Shown here piece after piece: positions 52,404 through 60,585 of a stretch of DNA of 64,000 bases (positions are counted from its first letter, which is position 1; each line of letters starts with the position of its first letter). Source of the DNA: Streptomyces halobius (GTDB lineage Bacteria > Actinomycetota > Actinomycetes > Streptomycetales > Streptomycetaceae); assembly GCF_023277745.1 (NCBI RefSeq), contig NZ_CP086322.1, positions 3,658,001 to 3,722,000 on the forward strand, written 5' to 3'. A model generated the notes under the pieces. That model searched no databases. It was not told the origin of the DNA and saw only the letters and a program-made list of their open reading frames with translations. A program made the translations under genes and the position numbers.

Positions 52404-52875
52404 GCCGCCACGCTAGGGCCGCGAAAGCGCCTCAAGATCATCCGCAGAGAGGATGAATCGGCTCCGTTTTCCGGGCCATAATGAATCGACCCCTCCAGCT
52501 TCTGCCGCGTCGGCGGCATGCGTTGGTGCGTCATGCCGGGCCCACCGCGCCCCCTTTATGCGAAGCCGACATTCCACTTAATGAAGCCTGGATTCCGCTT
52601 ATTGGCGTGGCTCCTTCCGTGGTCGACGGTCGCGTCACGAAAGCCGACCGACGCCCCCCGAGAATCCGGAATGTTAAATTCTTAACGAGCTGGATTTTCT
52701 TTACGATCTTGTATCGGATATTCCTCGACAAGTGTTGCGGGTCTATGGCACCCTTCAAGAGAGCCGAGGTCTCGGGGGACACCTGAACGGCAACCGGGGG
52801 GACACAATCTCTTCTGCATGCCCGCGCGCCTGAGCAGCGCGGGTATCACACGTATGGGCAGCATAATTTCTGCGC
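52404..52875. promoter_or_regulatory. Low-GC control region upstream of the sbnA cluster
   Basis: 472 bases, clearly AT-richer than its surroundings between about 52560 and 52760. It holds two 13-base boxes ATTCCACTTAATG and ATTCCGCTTATTG starting at 52571 and 52592, exactly 21 bases apart, and an inverted repeat CCCGCGC/GCGCGGG (52821-52827, 52837-52843). A 101-codon plus-strand frame and an 83-codon minus-strand frame cross it but have no family features. This is probably the promoter/operator region of the cluster; I could not fix -35/-10 boxes. Confidence 0.5.
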
Positions 52876-53910
52876 ATGTCACGCGTCAGGCTGCCCACAA
52901 TCAACGGGGATCAGATTTCAGTGATAGCGGAAGAAGTCTATGATTTGGTATTGGATGACTTGTTCATCCGGGCCGATCATCTAGCGCCAGGAAGTTCCGT
53001 CTTCCTTAAACTTGAGGGCCTCAATCCGGCAGGCTCGGTCAAACTCAAGACCGCGATCGCGCTGGTGGACCAGGCCGAGGAATCGGGCCGCGAATTCCCA
53101 CGCACCCGGCTGATCGAATCGACTTCGGGAAACCTCGGGGTGGCCCTCGCCATGGTCTGCGCGGCGAAGGGATATCACCTCACCTGCGTGACGGACCCCA
53201 ATGCCAACGCCCAGTCGGTGCGCCTGATGAGAACGCTGGGGGCCGAGGTCGTGGTGATCGACCGGCGGGACGGCAACGGCGGCTTCCTGCAATCCCGTAT
53301 CGACTACATCGGTGAGCGCCTGCGGCGCGAGCCCGACACCTACTGGCTGAACCAGTACGCGAACCCGGCCGGCCCCCGGGCGCACCGGGAACGCACCGGC
53401 CGCTCCATCTTCGAGGAGATCGGCCATGTCGACCATGTCTTCATCGGGGCCGGCACCACCGGGACGCTGATGGGCTGTGCGGAGTTCTTCCGGCAGCACA
53501 GCCCGGACACCCGGATCATCGCGGTGGATTCGGTCGGCTCGGTGACGTTCGGCGGCCCCGCGCGGCGGCGCCACATCCCCGGTCTGGGCACCAGCCGACG
53601 GCCGGAAATCCTGGACGAGAGACTCGTCGACGAGGTCGTTCTGGTCCCGGAACCGGACACCGTGAAGATGTGCAGAATGCTCGCCGAAGAGCGCGGTCTG
53701 CTGCTCGGCGGATCCTCCGGAACGGTTCTTGCCGCGGTGAGCGAAAAGGCCAAGGAAATTCCCGAGGGAAGCGTCATCGTGGCCCTCTCACCGGACTTCG
53801 GTGAACGCTATCTGGAAACCGTCTACAACGACGACTGGGTGGCCGAGCGCTGGCCCGAAATCACCGACGACGAAATATCGGCAATTTCTCGGGTCCGGGC
53901 CGGGGCCTGA
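52876..53910 (+). CDS. sbnA: N-(2-amino-2-carboxyethyl)-L-glutamate synthase, SbnA-like
   Basis: 344 residues, PLP fold-type II, cysteine-synthase superfamily. SbnA joins O-phospho-L-serine and L-glutamate to ACEGA. Support for SbnA over CysK: RLIESTSGNLGVALAM, KGYHLTCVTDPNANAQS, YWLNQYANPAG and VDSVGSVTFGG follow S. aureus SbnA as I remember it; the PLP lysine is Lys56 in GSVKLK. The start is uncertain: ATG 52876 lacks a ribosome-binding site, while GTG 52921 has GGGG ahead. The first 110 bases use AT-rich codons (TTG, ATA, GTA), unlike the rest. First gene of the cluster, 16 bases from sbnB. Confidence 0.87.
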   Translation: MSRVRLPTINGDQISVIAEEVYDLVLDDLFIRADHLAPGSSVFLKLEGLNPAGSVKLKTAIALVDQAEESGREFPRTRLIESTSGNLGVALAMVCAAKGYHLTCVTDPNANAQSVRLMRTLGAEVVVIDRRDGNGGFLQSRIDYIGERLRREPDTYWLNQYANPAGPRAHRERTGRSIFEEIGHVDHVFIGAGTTGTLMGCAEFFRQHSPDTRIIAVDSVGSVTFGGPARRRHIPGLGTSRRPEILDERLVDEVVLVPEPDTVKMCRMLAEERGLLLGGSSGTVLAAVSEKAKEIPEGSVIVALSPDFGERYLETVYNDDWVAERWPEITDDEISAISRVRAGA

Positions 53911-53926
53911 GGAGAGGAAAGAGAAC

Positions 53927-54928
53927 ATGTTCGACTTCGATGTGGTGCCGGGCGAGACCGTTCGCGAGGTACTCAGCGGCAAACGTGCCGAGGTCCTCGG
54001 TATCGTCTCCGATGCCTATCACAGCCATGAGGCAGGGGAATCCGTCAATCCGGACAGCTACTTCCTGCGTTTCCCCGAGAAACCCGACTCCCGGATCATC
54101 GCACTGCCCGCCTATCTCGGCGCCGATGTGCAGCTCGCCGGCATCAAGTGGATCGCCAGTTTCCCCAAGAACACCCAGGCCGGAAAGCCCCGTGCCTCGG
54201 CGGTGCTGATCCTCAACGACTACGAGACCGGCTATCCGGTCGCCTGCCTGGAAGCAGCCAACATCAGCGCGGCCCGCACCGCCGCCTCCGCCGCCGTCGC
54301 GGCGACCGCGCTGCGTCCGGGCGGCTTCGCCGGGACCCGTATCGCGATCGTGGGCGGCGGCGTGATCGCCCGCAACATCTGCGACTACCTCCACGCGGCC
54401 GGCGTCGCACCGGACGCGTATCTCGTGCACGACCTCCACCAGGAGTCGGGCGAGGCGCTGGTGGAGCATCTGCGCACCATGCAGCGGCGTCCCGCTTCGT
54501 TCACCGACGACCTGGACACCGCGCGGGAGGCCGAGACCGTGGTCTTCGCCACGACCGCGCTGGAGCCGTACGTCACCGCGCCGTTCAAACCCGGCCAGGT
54601 CGTGCTGAACGTCTCGCTGCGGGATCTGGCCCCCGAGGTGGTGCTGGCGGCGCAGAACATCCTCGACGACGTCGACCACTGCCTGAAGGCCAGCACCTCG
54701 CCCCACCTGGCCGAACAGCTCACCGGCTCACGGGACTTCGTGACCGGCACGCTCGCCGGGGTCCTCAACGGCGAGGTGCCGGTGACCGCCGACCGGCCGG
54801 TGATCTTCTCGCCGTTCGGTCTCGGCGTCCTCGACCTGGCCGTCGGGGCCTATGTGCTGGCGCAGGCGCGCGAGGCGGGCTCGGCCATCGCGATCCCCCA
54901 CTTCTTCGGGGAGACGCGACGGTGGTGA
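53927..54928 (+). CDS. sbnB: ACEGA dehydrogenase, SbnB-like (L-2,3-diaminopropionate forming)
   Basis: 333 residues, ornithine cyclodeaminase/mu-crystallin family. SbnB oxidises ACEGA with NAD to L-2,3-diaminopropionate, 2-oxoglutarate and NADH. ATG 53927 follows a purine-rich GGAGAGGAAAGA. Family features: RIIALPAYLGADVQLAGIKW, RASAVLILNDYETGYPVACL, the ARTAA motif after EAANISA, and the Rossmann GGGVIARN. The end (IIFSPFGLGVLDLAVGAYVL-like) is typical. Its stop overlaps the start of the flavoprotein gene. Directly after sbnA, as in staphyloferrin B and other diaminopropionate clusters. Confidence 0.87.
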   Translation: MFDFDVVPGETVREVLSGKRAEVLGIVSDAYHSHEAGESVNPDSYFLRFPEKPDSRIIALPAYLGADVQLAGIKWIASFPKNTQAGKPRASAVLILNDYETGYPVACLEAANISAARTAASAAVAATALRPGGFAGTRIAIVGGGVIARNICDYLHAAGVAPDAYLVHDLHQESGEALVEHLRTMQRRPASFTDDLDTAREAETVVFATTALEPYVTAPFKPGQVVLNVSLRDLAPEVVLAAQNILDDVDHCLKASTSPHLAEQLTGSRDFVTGTLAGVLNGEVPVTADRPVIFSPFGLGVLDLAVGAYVLAQAREAGSAIAIPHFFGETRRW

Positions 54929-56850
54929 CCACACAGTTCACGGCGGCGGCCCCGCCCACCGCACCGTACGACGGGCAGCACGCCGGCCGGCACACCACCC
55001 TCGCGATCGTGGGTGCCGGCTCGCGCGGTCTGGGCCTCATCGAGCGCCTGGTCAGCCACTGTCTGGCGGACCCGTTCCCGGTCACCGTCCATCTGGTGGA
55101 CCCCAGGCCGCTGGGCCCCGGATTCCACCTCGACGGCCAGCCCGACTACCTGCTGCTGAACACCGTCTGCGCCCAGGTCACCGCCTTCGCGGACGAGGAC
55201 ATGGTCGACGGACCCACCCGTGTGGACGGACCGTCCCTCTACGAGTGGTGCCGGGCACGGGAGTTGCGGCTGTCGGCGGACGGCTACACCGTGCGCGAGG
55301 CGCGGGCGGACGGTGCGACGGACGGCCGGGAGATCCGGCCCGACGACTTCCTGCCGCGCCGACTGCTGAGCGAGTATCTGCTCTGGGCCGCGCAGCGCGT
55401 CGTCGCAGCGGCACCCCCCTGTTTCGCCCTCGTACCGCACGCCACGACCGCCCGTGAGGTACGGCCCTCCCCCAGCGGCGGGGAGACCGTCCTCCTCGAC
55501 GACGGCGGCCGGATCGACGCCGACGCGGTCTTCGTCACCGTCGGGCACCACTCCCTGTATCTGCCGACCGAACCGCCGCCCGAACCACGGCTGGTCACCC
55601 GGCCGTATCCGCTGCCCGCGGCCCTGGACGGGATCGCGCCCGGTGACCGCGTCGCGGTCCTGGGCATGGGGCTGACCGCCATGGACGTCGTCGCGTCCCT
55701 GACCCTGGGCCGCGGCGGCCGCCACGAGACGACCGGCGAGGGCGCGGCACGCTATGTGCCCAGCGGCGACGAACCGCTGATCGTGCTGGCCAACCGCTCC
55801 GGCCTGCCGTCCCGCAGCCGCCCCTGCCTCCCCCCGGGACGGGTCCGCTTCGCGCCCCTCGCCCTGGCGCCCGACCGGATCCGGGAGCTGCGCGAGCGGC
55901 GGCCCGACGGACGGATCGCCTTCGCCGAGGACGTGCTGCCGCTCGTCGAGGCCGAGATGGAACTGGCCTACTACCGGGCCCTGTTGGGCAGCCCAAGCGG
56001 CGATGTGCGGGGCGTGGGCGCCGATTTCGCCCGCCGTGCGGCCGAGTCCGGCTGCGAACGGCTGCTGGCCGAGCTGCGCGCGGAGCACGGGCCGTTCCCC
56101 CTGCGGGGGATCCTCACCGAGCAGCTCACCGACCGGCAATGGCGCGAACAGGCCGACTACACCGAGTGGTTCACCGCCCAGGTCGCCGACGATCTCGCCG
56201 AGGCCAGGGCGGGGCTGGGCGTGAGCCCGGTCAAGGAAGCCCTGGAGGTGCTGCGCGACCACCGCGACGCCCTCCGGTCGGTGATCGACGCCCCGGGCGT
56301 CGACGATCCGTCCCTGGAGCACTTCTTCGGCACGTTCACCACCGCGGTCAACCGTCTGGTGATCGGCCCGCAGCTGGACCGGTCGGCGGAACTGCTGGCG
56401 CTGCTGGACGCCGGGGTGCTCCGGCTCGGCCCCGGTCCCCGGCCCAAGGTCATCGCGCCCTCCGGGCGGGGACCGTGGCGCCTGGAGTCCACCTGCCTGG
56501 CCCGGCCGGAGAGCGTCGAGGCCGATCATGTCGTCCTCGCCCATCTCGCCGAGCCCGCCGCCGACCAGCTGCCCGGCTCCCTGCTCGGCCGGCTCGTCGC
56601 CGCGGGCCGCGTCACCACGATGAGGAGCCACGGCACCCGGGCCCCCGGCCTGTACGTCACCCGGGAGGGCCGGGGCATCGGCGCCGACGGGGAGGTCCAG
56701 CCCCGGCTGTTCTTCCTCGGGCCGCACACCGAAGGCTCCAGCTACTACAACCACTACGTTCCGTCCCCCGGCGCGCCCTCCCGCGCACTCAAGGACGCCG
56801 AACTCGCCCTCCGTACCGCACTGCCCGCCCTGACCGCGAGGACATCATGA
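54925..56850 (+). CDS. FAD/NAD(P)-binding protein (PF13454 type), function unknown
   Basis: 641 residues from GTG 54925, overlapping sbnB by GTGA. The N-terminal part is a dinucleotide fold (LAIVGAGSRGLGLIERL) followed by VHLVDPRPLGPGFH and YLLLNTVCAQVTAF, as in large orphan FAD/NAD(P)-binding proteins. A second Rossmann segment is VAVLGMGLTAMDVVASLTLG; the end is FFLGPHTEGSSYYNHYVPSP. The family is poorly characterised; I recall amino-acid N-oxygenases of the CreE kind being similar, but could not check. In this cluster it may oxidise diaminopropionate or its derivative. Overlaps the next gene by 4 bases. Confidence 0.8.
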   Translation: MTTQFTAAAPPTAPYDGQHAGRHTTLAIVGAGSRGLGLIERLVSHCLADPFPVTVHLVDPRPLGPGFHLDGQPDYLLLNTVCAQVTAFADEDMVDGPTRVDGPSLYEWCRARELRLSADGYTVREARADGATDGREIRPDDFLPRRLLSEYLLWAAQRVVAAAPPCFALVPHATTAREVRPSPSGGETVLLDDGGRIDADAVFVTVGHHSLYLPTEPPPEPRLVTRPYPLPAALDGIAPGDRVAVLGMGLTAMDVVASLTLGRGGRHETTGEGAARYVPSGDEPLIVLANRSGLPSRSRPCLPPGRVRFAPLALAPDRIRELRERRPDGRIAFAEDVLPLVEAEMELAYYRALLGSPSGDVRGVGADFARRAAESGCERLLAELRAEHGPFPLRGILTEQLTDRQWREQADYTEWFTAQVADDLAEARAGLGVSPVKEALEVLRDHRDALRSVIDAPGVDDPSLEHFFGTFTTAVNRLVIGPQLDRSAELLALLDAGVLRLGPGPRPKVIAPSGRGPWRLESTCLARPESVEADHVVLAHLAEPAADQLPGSLLGRLVAAGRVTTMRSHGTRAPGLYVTREGRGIGADGEVQPRLFFLGPHTEGSSYYNHYVPSPGAPSRALKDAELALRTALPALTARTS

Positions 56851-58052
56851 GCAACAACCGCGACACCTACACCCCGTGGACCCGGGACTACCGCCCCGAG
56901 ACACGTGCCGCCCAAGGCGATGGCTGGCGCTGCCCCACCACCGGAGCCGTCCCGCCCCCGATCGGGCTGGGCGCCACCTTCGCCCGGGACGACCAGTACC
57001 GCACCCCCGCCGGCCACGCCTATCTGCGTGACCAGGGCACGCCCGGCTATGAGCAGGTCGAGGACGTGGTCGCGGGCCTGGAGGGCGGCTCCGAGGCGCT
57101 GGTGTTCTCGTCCGGCATGGCCGCCGCCACCGCCGTCTTCCAGGTCCTGCCCGCCGGTTCCCGGGTGGTGGTCCCGCAGACCATGTACTTCGGGCTGACG
57201 AAGTGGCTGCTGGAGTTCGGGACGCAGCGCGGCCTGGAAGTCGTCCGCGTCCCCATGGACGACCTGGACGCGGTGGCCACAGCGGTGGAGGCGGCACCGA
57301 CCGCCCTGCTGTGGGCGGAGTCCCCGGCGAACCCCACCTGGCTGGTGACCGACCTGGCGGCGTGCGCCGGGATCGCACACCGCGCGGGCGCCCTGTTCGG
57401 TGTGGACAACACCGTCCCCACCCCGGTGCACACCCGGCCCTTCGAGCTGGGCGCCGACCTGATCATGCACTCCGGTACGAAGTACCTCAACGGCCATACG
57501 GATGTCGTGGCCGGCTTCCTGGTCGCCGCGCCCGAGCCCACCGAGGACCGCCAGGCCCTCTGGGAGCGGCTGCGGCTGCACCGCCGGCTGACCGGCCCGA
57601 TCCTCGGCCCTTGGGAGACCTATCTGCTGATGCGCGGCATCCGTACGCTCTATCCGCGGATGCGGCAGATATCGGCCACGGCCATGGCGCTGGCCGAGCA
57701 CTTCGACGGACACCCGCTGGTCAACCGGGTCGCCTACCCCGGCCTGCCCGGCGACCCGGGCCACGAGGTCGCCGCACGCCAGATGACCGGCGGCTTCAGC
57801 GGGATGCTGTCGCTGCACGTCGCCGGGGAGTGGCAGCGGTCCCTGCGCGCGGCCGAGCACTGTGAACTGTTCATCCGCGCAACGTCCTTGGGCGGGGTGG
57901 AAAGCCTGATCGAACACCGCTACACCTTTGAGGGACCGGGCAGCACCTCTCCGAAGGACATGCTGCGCCTGTCCATCGGCCTGGAGAGCCCGACCGATCT
58001 CGTGGCCGATCTGGAGCAGGCATTGGAACGCGCCGCTAAGGACGAACTTTGA
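56847..58052 (+). CDS. PLP enzyme of the cystathionine gamma-synthase/lyase family
   Basis: 401 residues from ATG 56847. PLP lysine in MHSGTKYLNGH, with VDNTVPTPVHTRPFELGADL before it, SSGMAAATAVFQVL, and the phosphate/substrate motif YLRDQGTPGYEQVEDVVAGLEGG, where the usual Y-x-R-x-x-N-P-T is changed to Y-L-R-D-Q-G-T-P. The QTMYFGLTKWLLE segment replaces the common YGGT. It could do beta- or gamma-elimination or replacement on an amino acid derived from diaminopropionate or phosphoserine. Ordinary methionine synthesis is less likely in this setting. Coupled to both neighbours by 4-base overlaps (ATGA, TTGA). Confidence 0.88.
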   Translation: MSNNRDTYTPWTRDYRPETRAAQGDGWRCPTTGAVPPPIGLGATFARDDQYRTPAGHAYLRDQGTPGYEQVEDVVAGLEGGSEALVFSSGMAAATAVFQVLPAGSRVVVPQTMYFGLTKWLLEFGTQRGLEVVRVPMDDLDAVATAVEAAPTALLWAESPANPTWLVTDLAACAGIAHRAGALFGVDNTVPTPVHTRPFELGADLIMHSGTKYLNGHTDVVAGFLVAAPEPTEDRQALWERLRLHRRLTGPILGPWETYLLMRGIRTLYPRMRQISATAMALAEHFDGHPLVNRVAYPGLPGDPGHEVAARQMTGGFSGMLSLHVAGEWQRSLRAAEHCELFIRATSLGGVESLIEHRYTFEGPGSTSPKDMLRLSIGLESPTDLVADLEQALERAAKDEL

Positions 58053-59374
58053 GCTCTGACACCAGCAACGCCGGCAGCACCGGTGCGGCCGGCAACACGC
58101 ACGACGCCGGCTCCACCGGCACCACCGCCACGGCGTCACCCCCGGCCGGCTCCGGGGGGCCGCCGGAGCGGTCCGGCCAACACGACGGCCGTCCCGGGCT
58201 GTTGCGCGATATGTCGTTGTCCGCGGTCCTCGCCGGATTCGTGGCCGTGGTCGTCTCGTACTCCGGGCCGCTGGTCATCGTCCTCGCCGCGGCCTCGGCC
58301 GGGCATCTGGACACGGCACAGACCGGCTCATGGGTCTGGGCCATCTCCATAGGCAGCGGCCTGACCTGCATCGGGCTCAGCCTGCGCACCAAGATGCCGG
58401 TCATCACCGCATGGTCGACACCGGGCGCGGCCCTCCTGGTCACCAGCCTGGGCGCCTACTCCTACGCGGAGGCCATCGGGGCGTTCCTCGTCACCGGTGT
58501 CGTGATCACCCTGGTCGGGCTGACCGGGGTGTTCGGCTGGCTGATGCGGCAGGTGCCGACGGCCGTGGTCGCGGCGATGCTCGCGGGCATCCTGTTCTCC
58601 TTCGGCACGGGCGTGTTCACCTCGCTGAAGACCGCGCCCTGGATCGCCGGTACGGTCCTGGCCGCCTATCTGCTCGGCAAGCGGTTCCTGCCCCGTTACG
58701 CGGTGCTGATCGCGCTGGCGGTGGGGGTGGTGTGCAGTGCGGCCACCTCGCGTCTGGACATCCGGCTGGACCATATCGAGCTGGCCCGCCCACTACTGAC
58801 GTCGCCTCAGTTCTCGGTGGCCTCGCTCATCGGCATCGCGGTGCCGATGATCCTGGCGACCCTGGCCTCGCAGAACGCCCCCGGCATGGCCGTACTCACC
58901 GCGTCCGGCTACCAGCCCAAGGACCGGCTGCTGATCGGCTCGACGGGCCTGGTGTCCACCGCCCTCGCGCCCTTCGGGTCGCACGCCATCAACCTCGCGG
59001 CGATCACCGCGGCGATCTGCACCGGCCCCGAATCGCACCGCGACCCCAAGCGCCGCTATGTCGCCGGTGTCGCGTGCGGGGCGTTCTACCTCCTGATCGG
59101 CGCCTTCGGCACCACCCTCGTGGTCTTCTTCGCGGGCCTGCCGAAGGAACTGGTCGCCGCCATCGCCGGTGTCGCCCTGTTCGGCGCGCTGGCCGGCGGA
59201 CTGACCGGAGCGGTCACGGAGGAGAAGGACCGGGAGGCCGCCCTGATCACGTTCCTGGCCACCGCGTCCGGCATGACCCTGTTCGGCATCGGATCGGCCT
59301 TCTGGGGCCTGGTGTTCGGTGTCGCCGCCCATCTCGTACTGACCCGCTGGCGGGCACGCTCCGCCACCGGCTGA
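58049..59374 (+). CDS. BenE-family membrane transporter
   Basis: 441 residues from TTG 58049, overlapping the previous stop (TTGA). A 48-residue Ser/Gly/Thr-rich head is followed by about 12 helices. Matches to the benzoate/H+ symporter fold: ITAWSTPGAALLVTSLGAYS, GVFGWLMRQVPTAVVAAMLAG, AVPMILATLASQNAPGMAVL, and the end LFGIGSAFWGLVFGVAAHL. BenE proteins import benzoate in degraders, but here no benzoate genes are present, so it may export or import the cluster product. A strong hairpin follows the stop. Confidence 0.88.
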   Translation: MSSDTSNAGSTGAAGNTHDAGSTGTTATASPPAGSGGPPERSGQHDGRPGLLRDMSLSAVLAGFVAVVVSYSGPLVIVLAAASAGHLDTAQTGSWVWAISIGSGLTCIGLSLRTKMPVITAWSTPGAALLVTSLGAYSYAEAIGAFLVTGVVITLVGLTGVFGWLMRQVPTAVVAAMLAGILFSFGTGVFTSLKTAPWIAGTVLAAYLLGKRFLPRYAVLIALAVGVVCSAATSRLDIRLDHIELARPLLTSPQFSVASLIGIAVPMILATLASQNAPGMAVLTASGYQPKDRLLIGSTGLVSTALAPFGSHAINLAAITAAICTGPESHRDPKRRYVAGVACGAFYLLIGAFGTTLVVFFAGLPKELVAAIAGVALFGALAGGLTGAVTEEKDREAALITFLATASGMTLFGIGSAFWGLVFGVAAHLVLTRWRARSATG

Positions 59375-59392
59375 TCCCGCGCGCCGGGCACG

Positions 59393-59425
59393 TACGGCCG
59401 CCCCGCGCCTGCCGGGGCGGCCGTA
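59393..59425 (+). terminator. Perfect 13-bp hairpin between the BenE-type and serA genes
   Basis: TACGGCCGCCCCG (59393-59405) pairs exactly with 59413-59425 around a 7-base loop. It begins 19 bases after the transporter stop and may end the coupled four-gene part of the operon or reduce serA expression; serA starts 36 bases further on. Confidence 0.65.
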
Positions 59426-59461
59426 CTCACCCCTGCGCCCTGTCACGATCGGACGTCACCC

Positions 59462-60433
59462 TTGAGCAAGCCTCTTGTCCTCATCGCCGACCGCCTCTCC
59501 CACGCCACCGTCGACGCCCTCGGCCCGGAGTGCGAGATCCGCCACTGCGACGGCACGGACCGCGACCGGCTGCTGTCCGAAGTCGCCGACGCCGACGCCC
59601 TGTTGGTGCGCAGCGCGACCACGGCCGACGCCGAGGTCATCGCCGCCGCCCCGCGTCTGAAGGTCATCGGCCGGGCCGGCGTCGGCCTCGACAACATCGA
59701 TGTCGCCGCCGCCACCGAAGCCGGCGTCCTGGTGGTCAACACCCCCACCGCCAATGTCGTCAGCGCCGCCGAGATGACCTGCGCCCTCCTGCTCAGCACG
59801 GCACGCAACGTCCCCCAGGCCAACGCCTCCCTGCGGGACGGCCGGTGGCAGCGCGCCGCGTTCACCGGCACGGAGCTGTCCGGCAAGGTCCTGGGCGTGG
59901 TGGGCCTGGGCCGTATCGGGCTGCTGGTGGCCCGGCGCATGGCCGCGTTCGGGATGGCGGTGCTCGCCCACGACCCCTATGCGGCCCCGGAGCGTGCCGC
60001 GGCGCACGGCATCGAGATGGTCTCCCTGGACGCTCTCCTCAGCCGCGCCGACTTCCTCACCGTGCATCTGCCCAAGACCCCGGAGACCCTCGGCCTGATC
60101 GGCCCCGACGAGCTGCGGAAGGTCAAACCGTCGGTCCATGTCGTCAATGTCGCCCGCGGCGGCATCGTGGACGAGACGGCGCTGTACGAGGCCCTTGTGG
60201 AGGGGCGGGTGGCCGGTGCCGCGCTCGACGTCTTCGCCGAGGAGCCCTGCACCGATTCACCGCTGTTCGCCCTCGACCACGTCGTCGCCACCCCGCACCT
60301 CGGCGCCGGCACCCACGAGGCCCAGGAGAAGGCGGGCCTGTTCGTGGCCCGCTCGCTCCTCCTCGCTCTGGCGGGCGAGCCGGTACCGGACGCGGTCAAC
60401 ACACCGAAGCGGGCGGTGCCGGTGAGCGCGTAG
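59462..60433 (+). CDS. serA: D-3-phosphoglycerate dehydrogenase-like protein
   Basis: 323 residues, D-isomer 2-hydroxyacid dehydrogenase. NAD-binding GVVGLGRIGLLVARRM, substrate Arg in NVARGGIVDETAL, His in ATPHLGAGTHEAQ, and HLPKTPETLGLIG. It is shorter than housekeeping SerA of Streptomyces (about 530 residues with ACT/ASB domains), so it lacks the serine-feedback domain. TTG start without a clear ribosome-binding site. Next to sbnA/sbnB, a feedback-free enzyme of the phosphoserine branch would feed O-phosphoserine to SbnA (inference). The stop codon TAG lies inside the first unit of a 7-base tandem repeat. Confidence 0.85.
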   Translation: MSKPLVLIADRLSHATVDALGPECEIRHCDGTDRDRLLSEVADADALLVRSATTADAEVIAAAPRLKVIGRAGVGLDNIDVAAATEAGVLVVNTPTANVVSAAEMTCALLLSTARNVPQANASLRDGRWQRAAFTGTELSGKVLGVVGLGRIGLLVARRMAAFGMAVLAHDPYAAPERAAAHGIEMVSLDALLSRADFLTVHLPKTPETLGLIGPDELRKVKPSVHVVNVARGGIVDETALYEALVEGRVAGAALDVFAEEPCTDSPLFALDHVVATPHLGAGTHEAQEKAGLFVARSLLLALAGEPVPDAVNTPKRAVPVSA

Positions 60434-60497
60434 GGCGTAAGGCGTAGGGCGTAGGGAGTAGGGCGTAGGGCGTAGGGCGTAGGGCGTAGGGCGTACC
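60428..60497 (+). repeat. Heptamer tandem repeat GCGTAGG at the serA 3' end
   Basis: Ten consecutive 7-base units; units at 60428, 60442, 60449, 60463, 60470, 60477 and 60484 are exactly GCGTAGG, the others differ by one or two bases (GCGTAAG, GAGTAGG, GCGTACC). The serA stop TAG is part of the first unit. Three units equal 21 bases. Confidence 0.9.
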
Positions 60498-60585
60498 AGA
60501 GTGCACGCCCGCCGTGGACGGGGGACGCCGCCCGCAAGCGCCTCGTCGTGCGTGCGCTGCCCCGGGCCGGCCGGGGCGGCGCGCC

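Noticed and set aside
52481..52786. Small protein genes in the sbnA leader (101 and 83 codons, opposite strands)
   Set aside because: Composition follows the low-GC DNA, there is no ribosome-binding site and no family similarity; an AT-rich leader is the simpler reading.
52876..53910. Ordinary cysteine synthase
   Set aside because: The SbnA-specific stretches, the sbnB neighbour and the PLP-lysine context fit ACEGA synthase better than CysK.
52876..59374. Siderophore (staphyloferrin B) cluster
   Set aside because: Only sbnA and sbnB are shared; no NIS synthetases, citrate synthase or decarboxylase genes are present in the window.
60428..60497. CRISPR array
   Set aside because: Seven-base units without spacers; a simple tandem repeat. 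No cas genes in the window.
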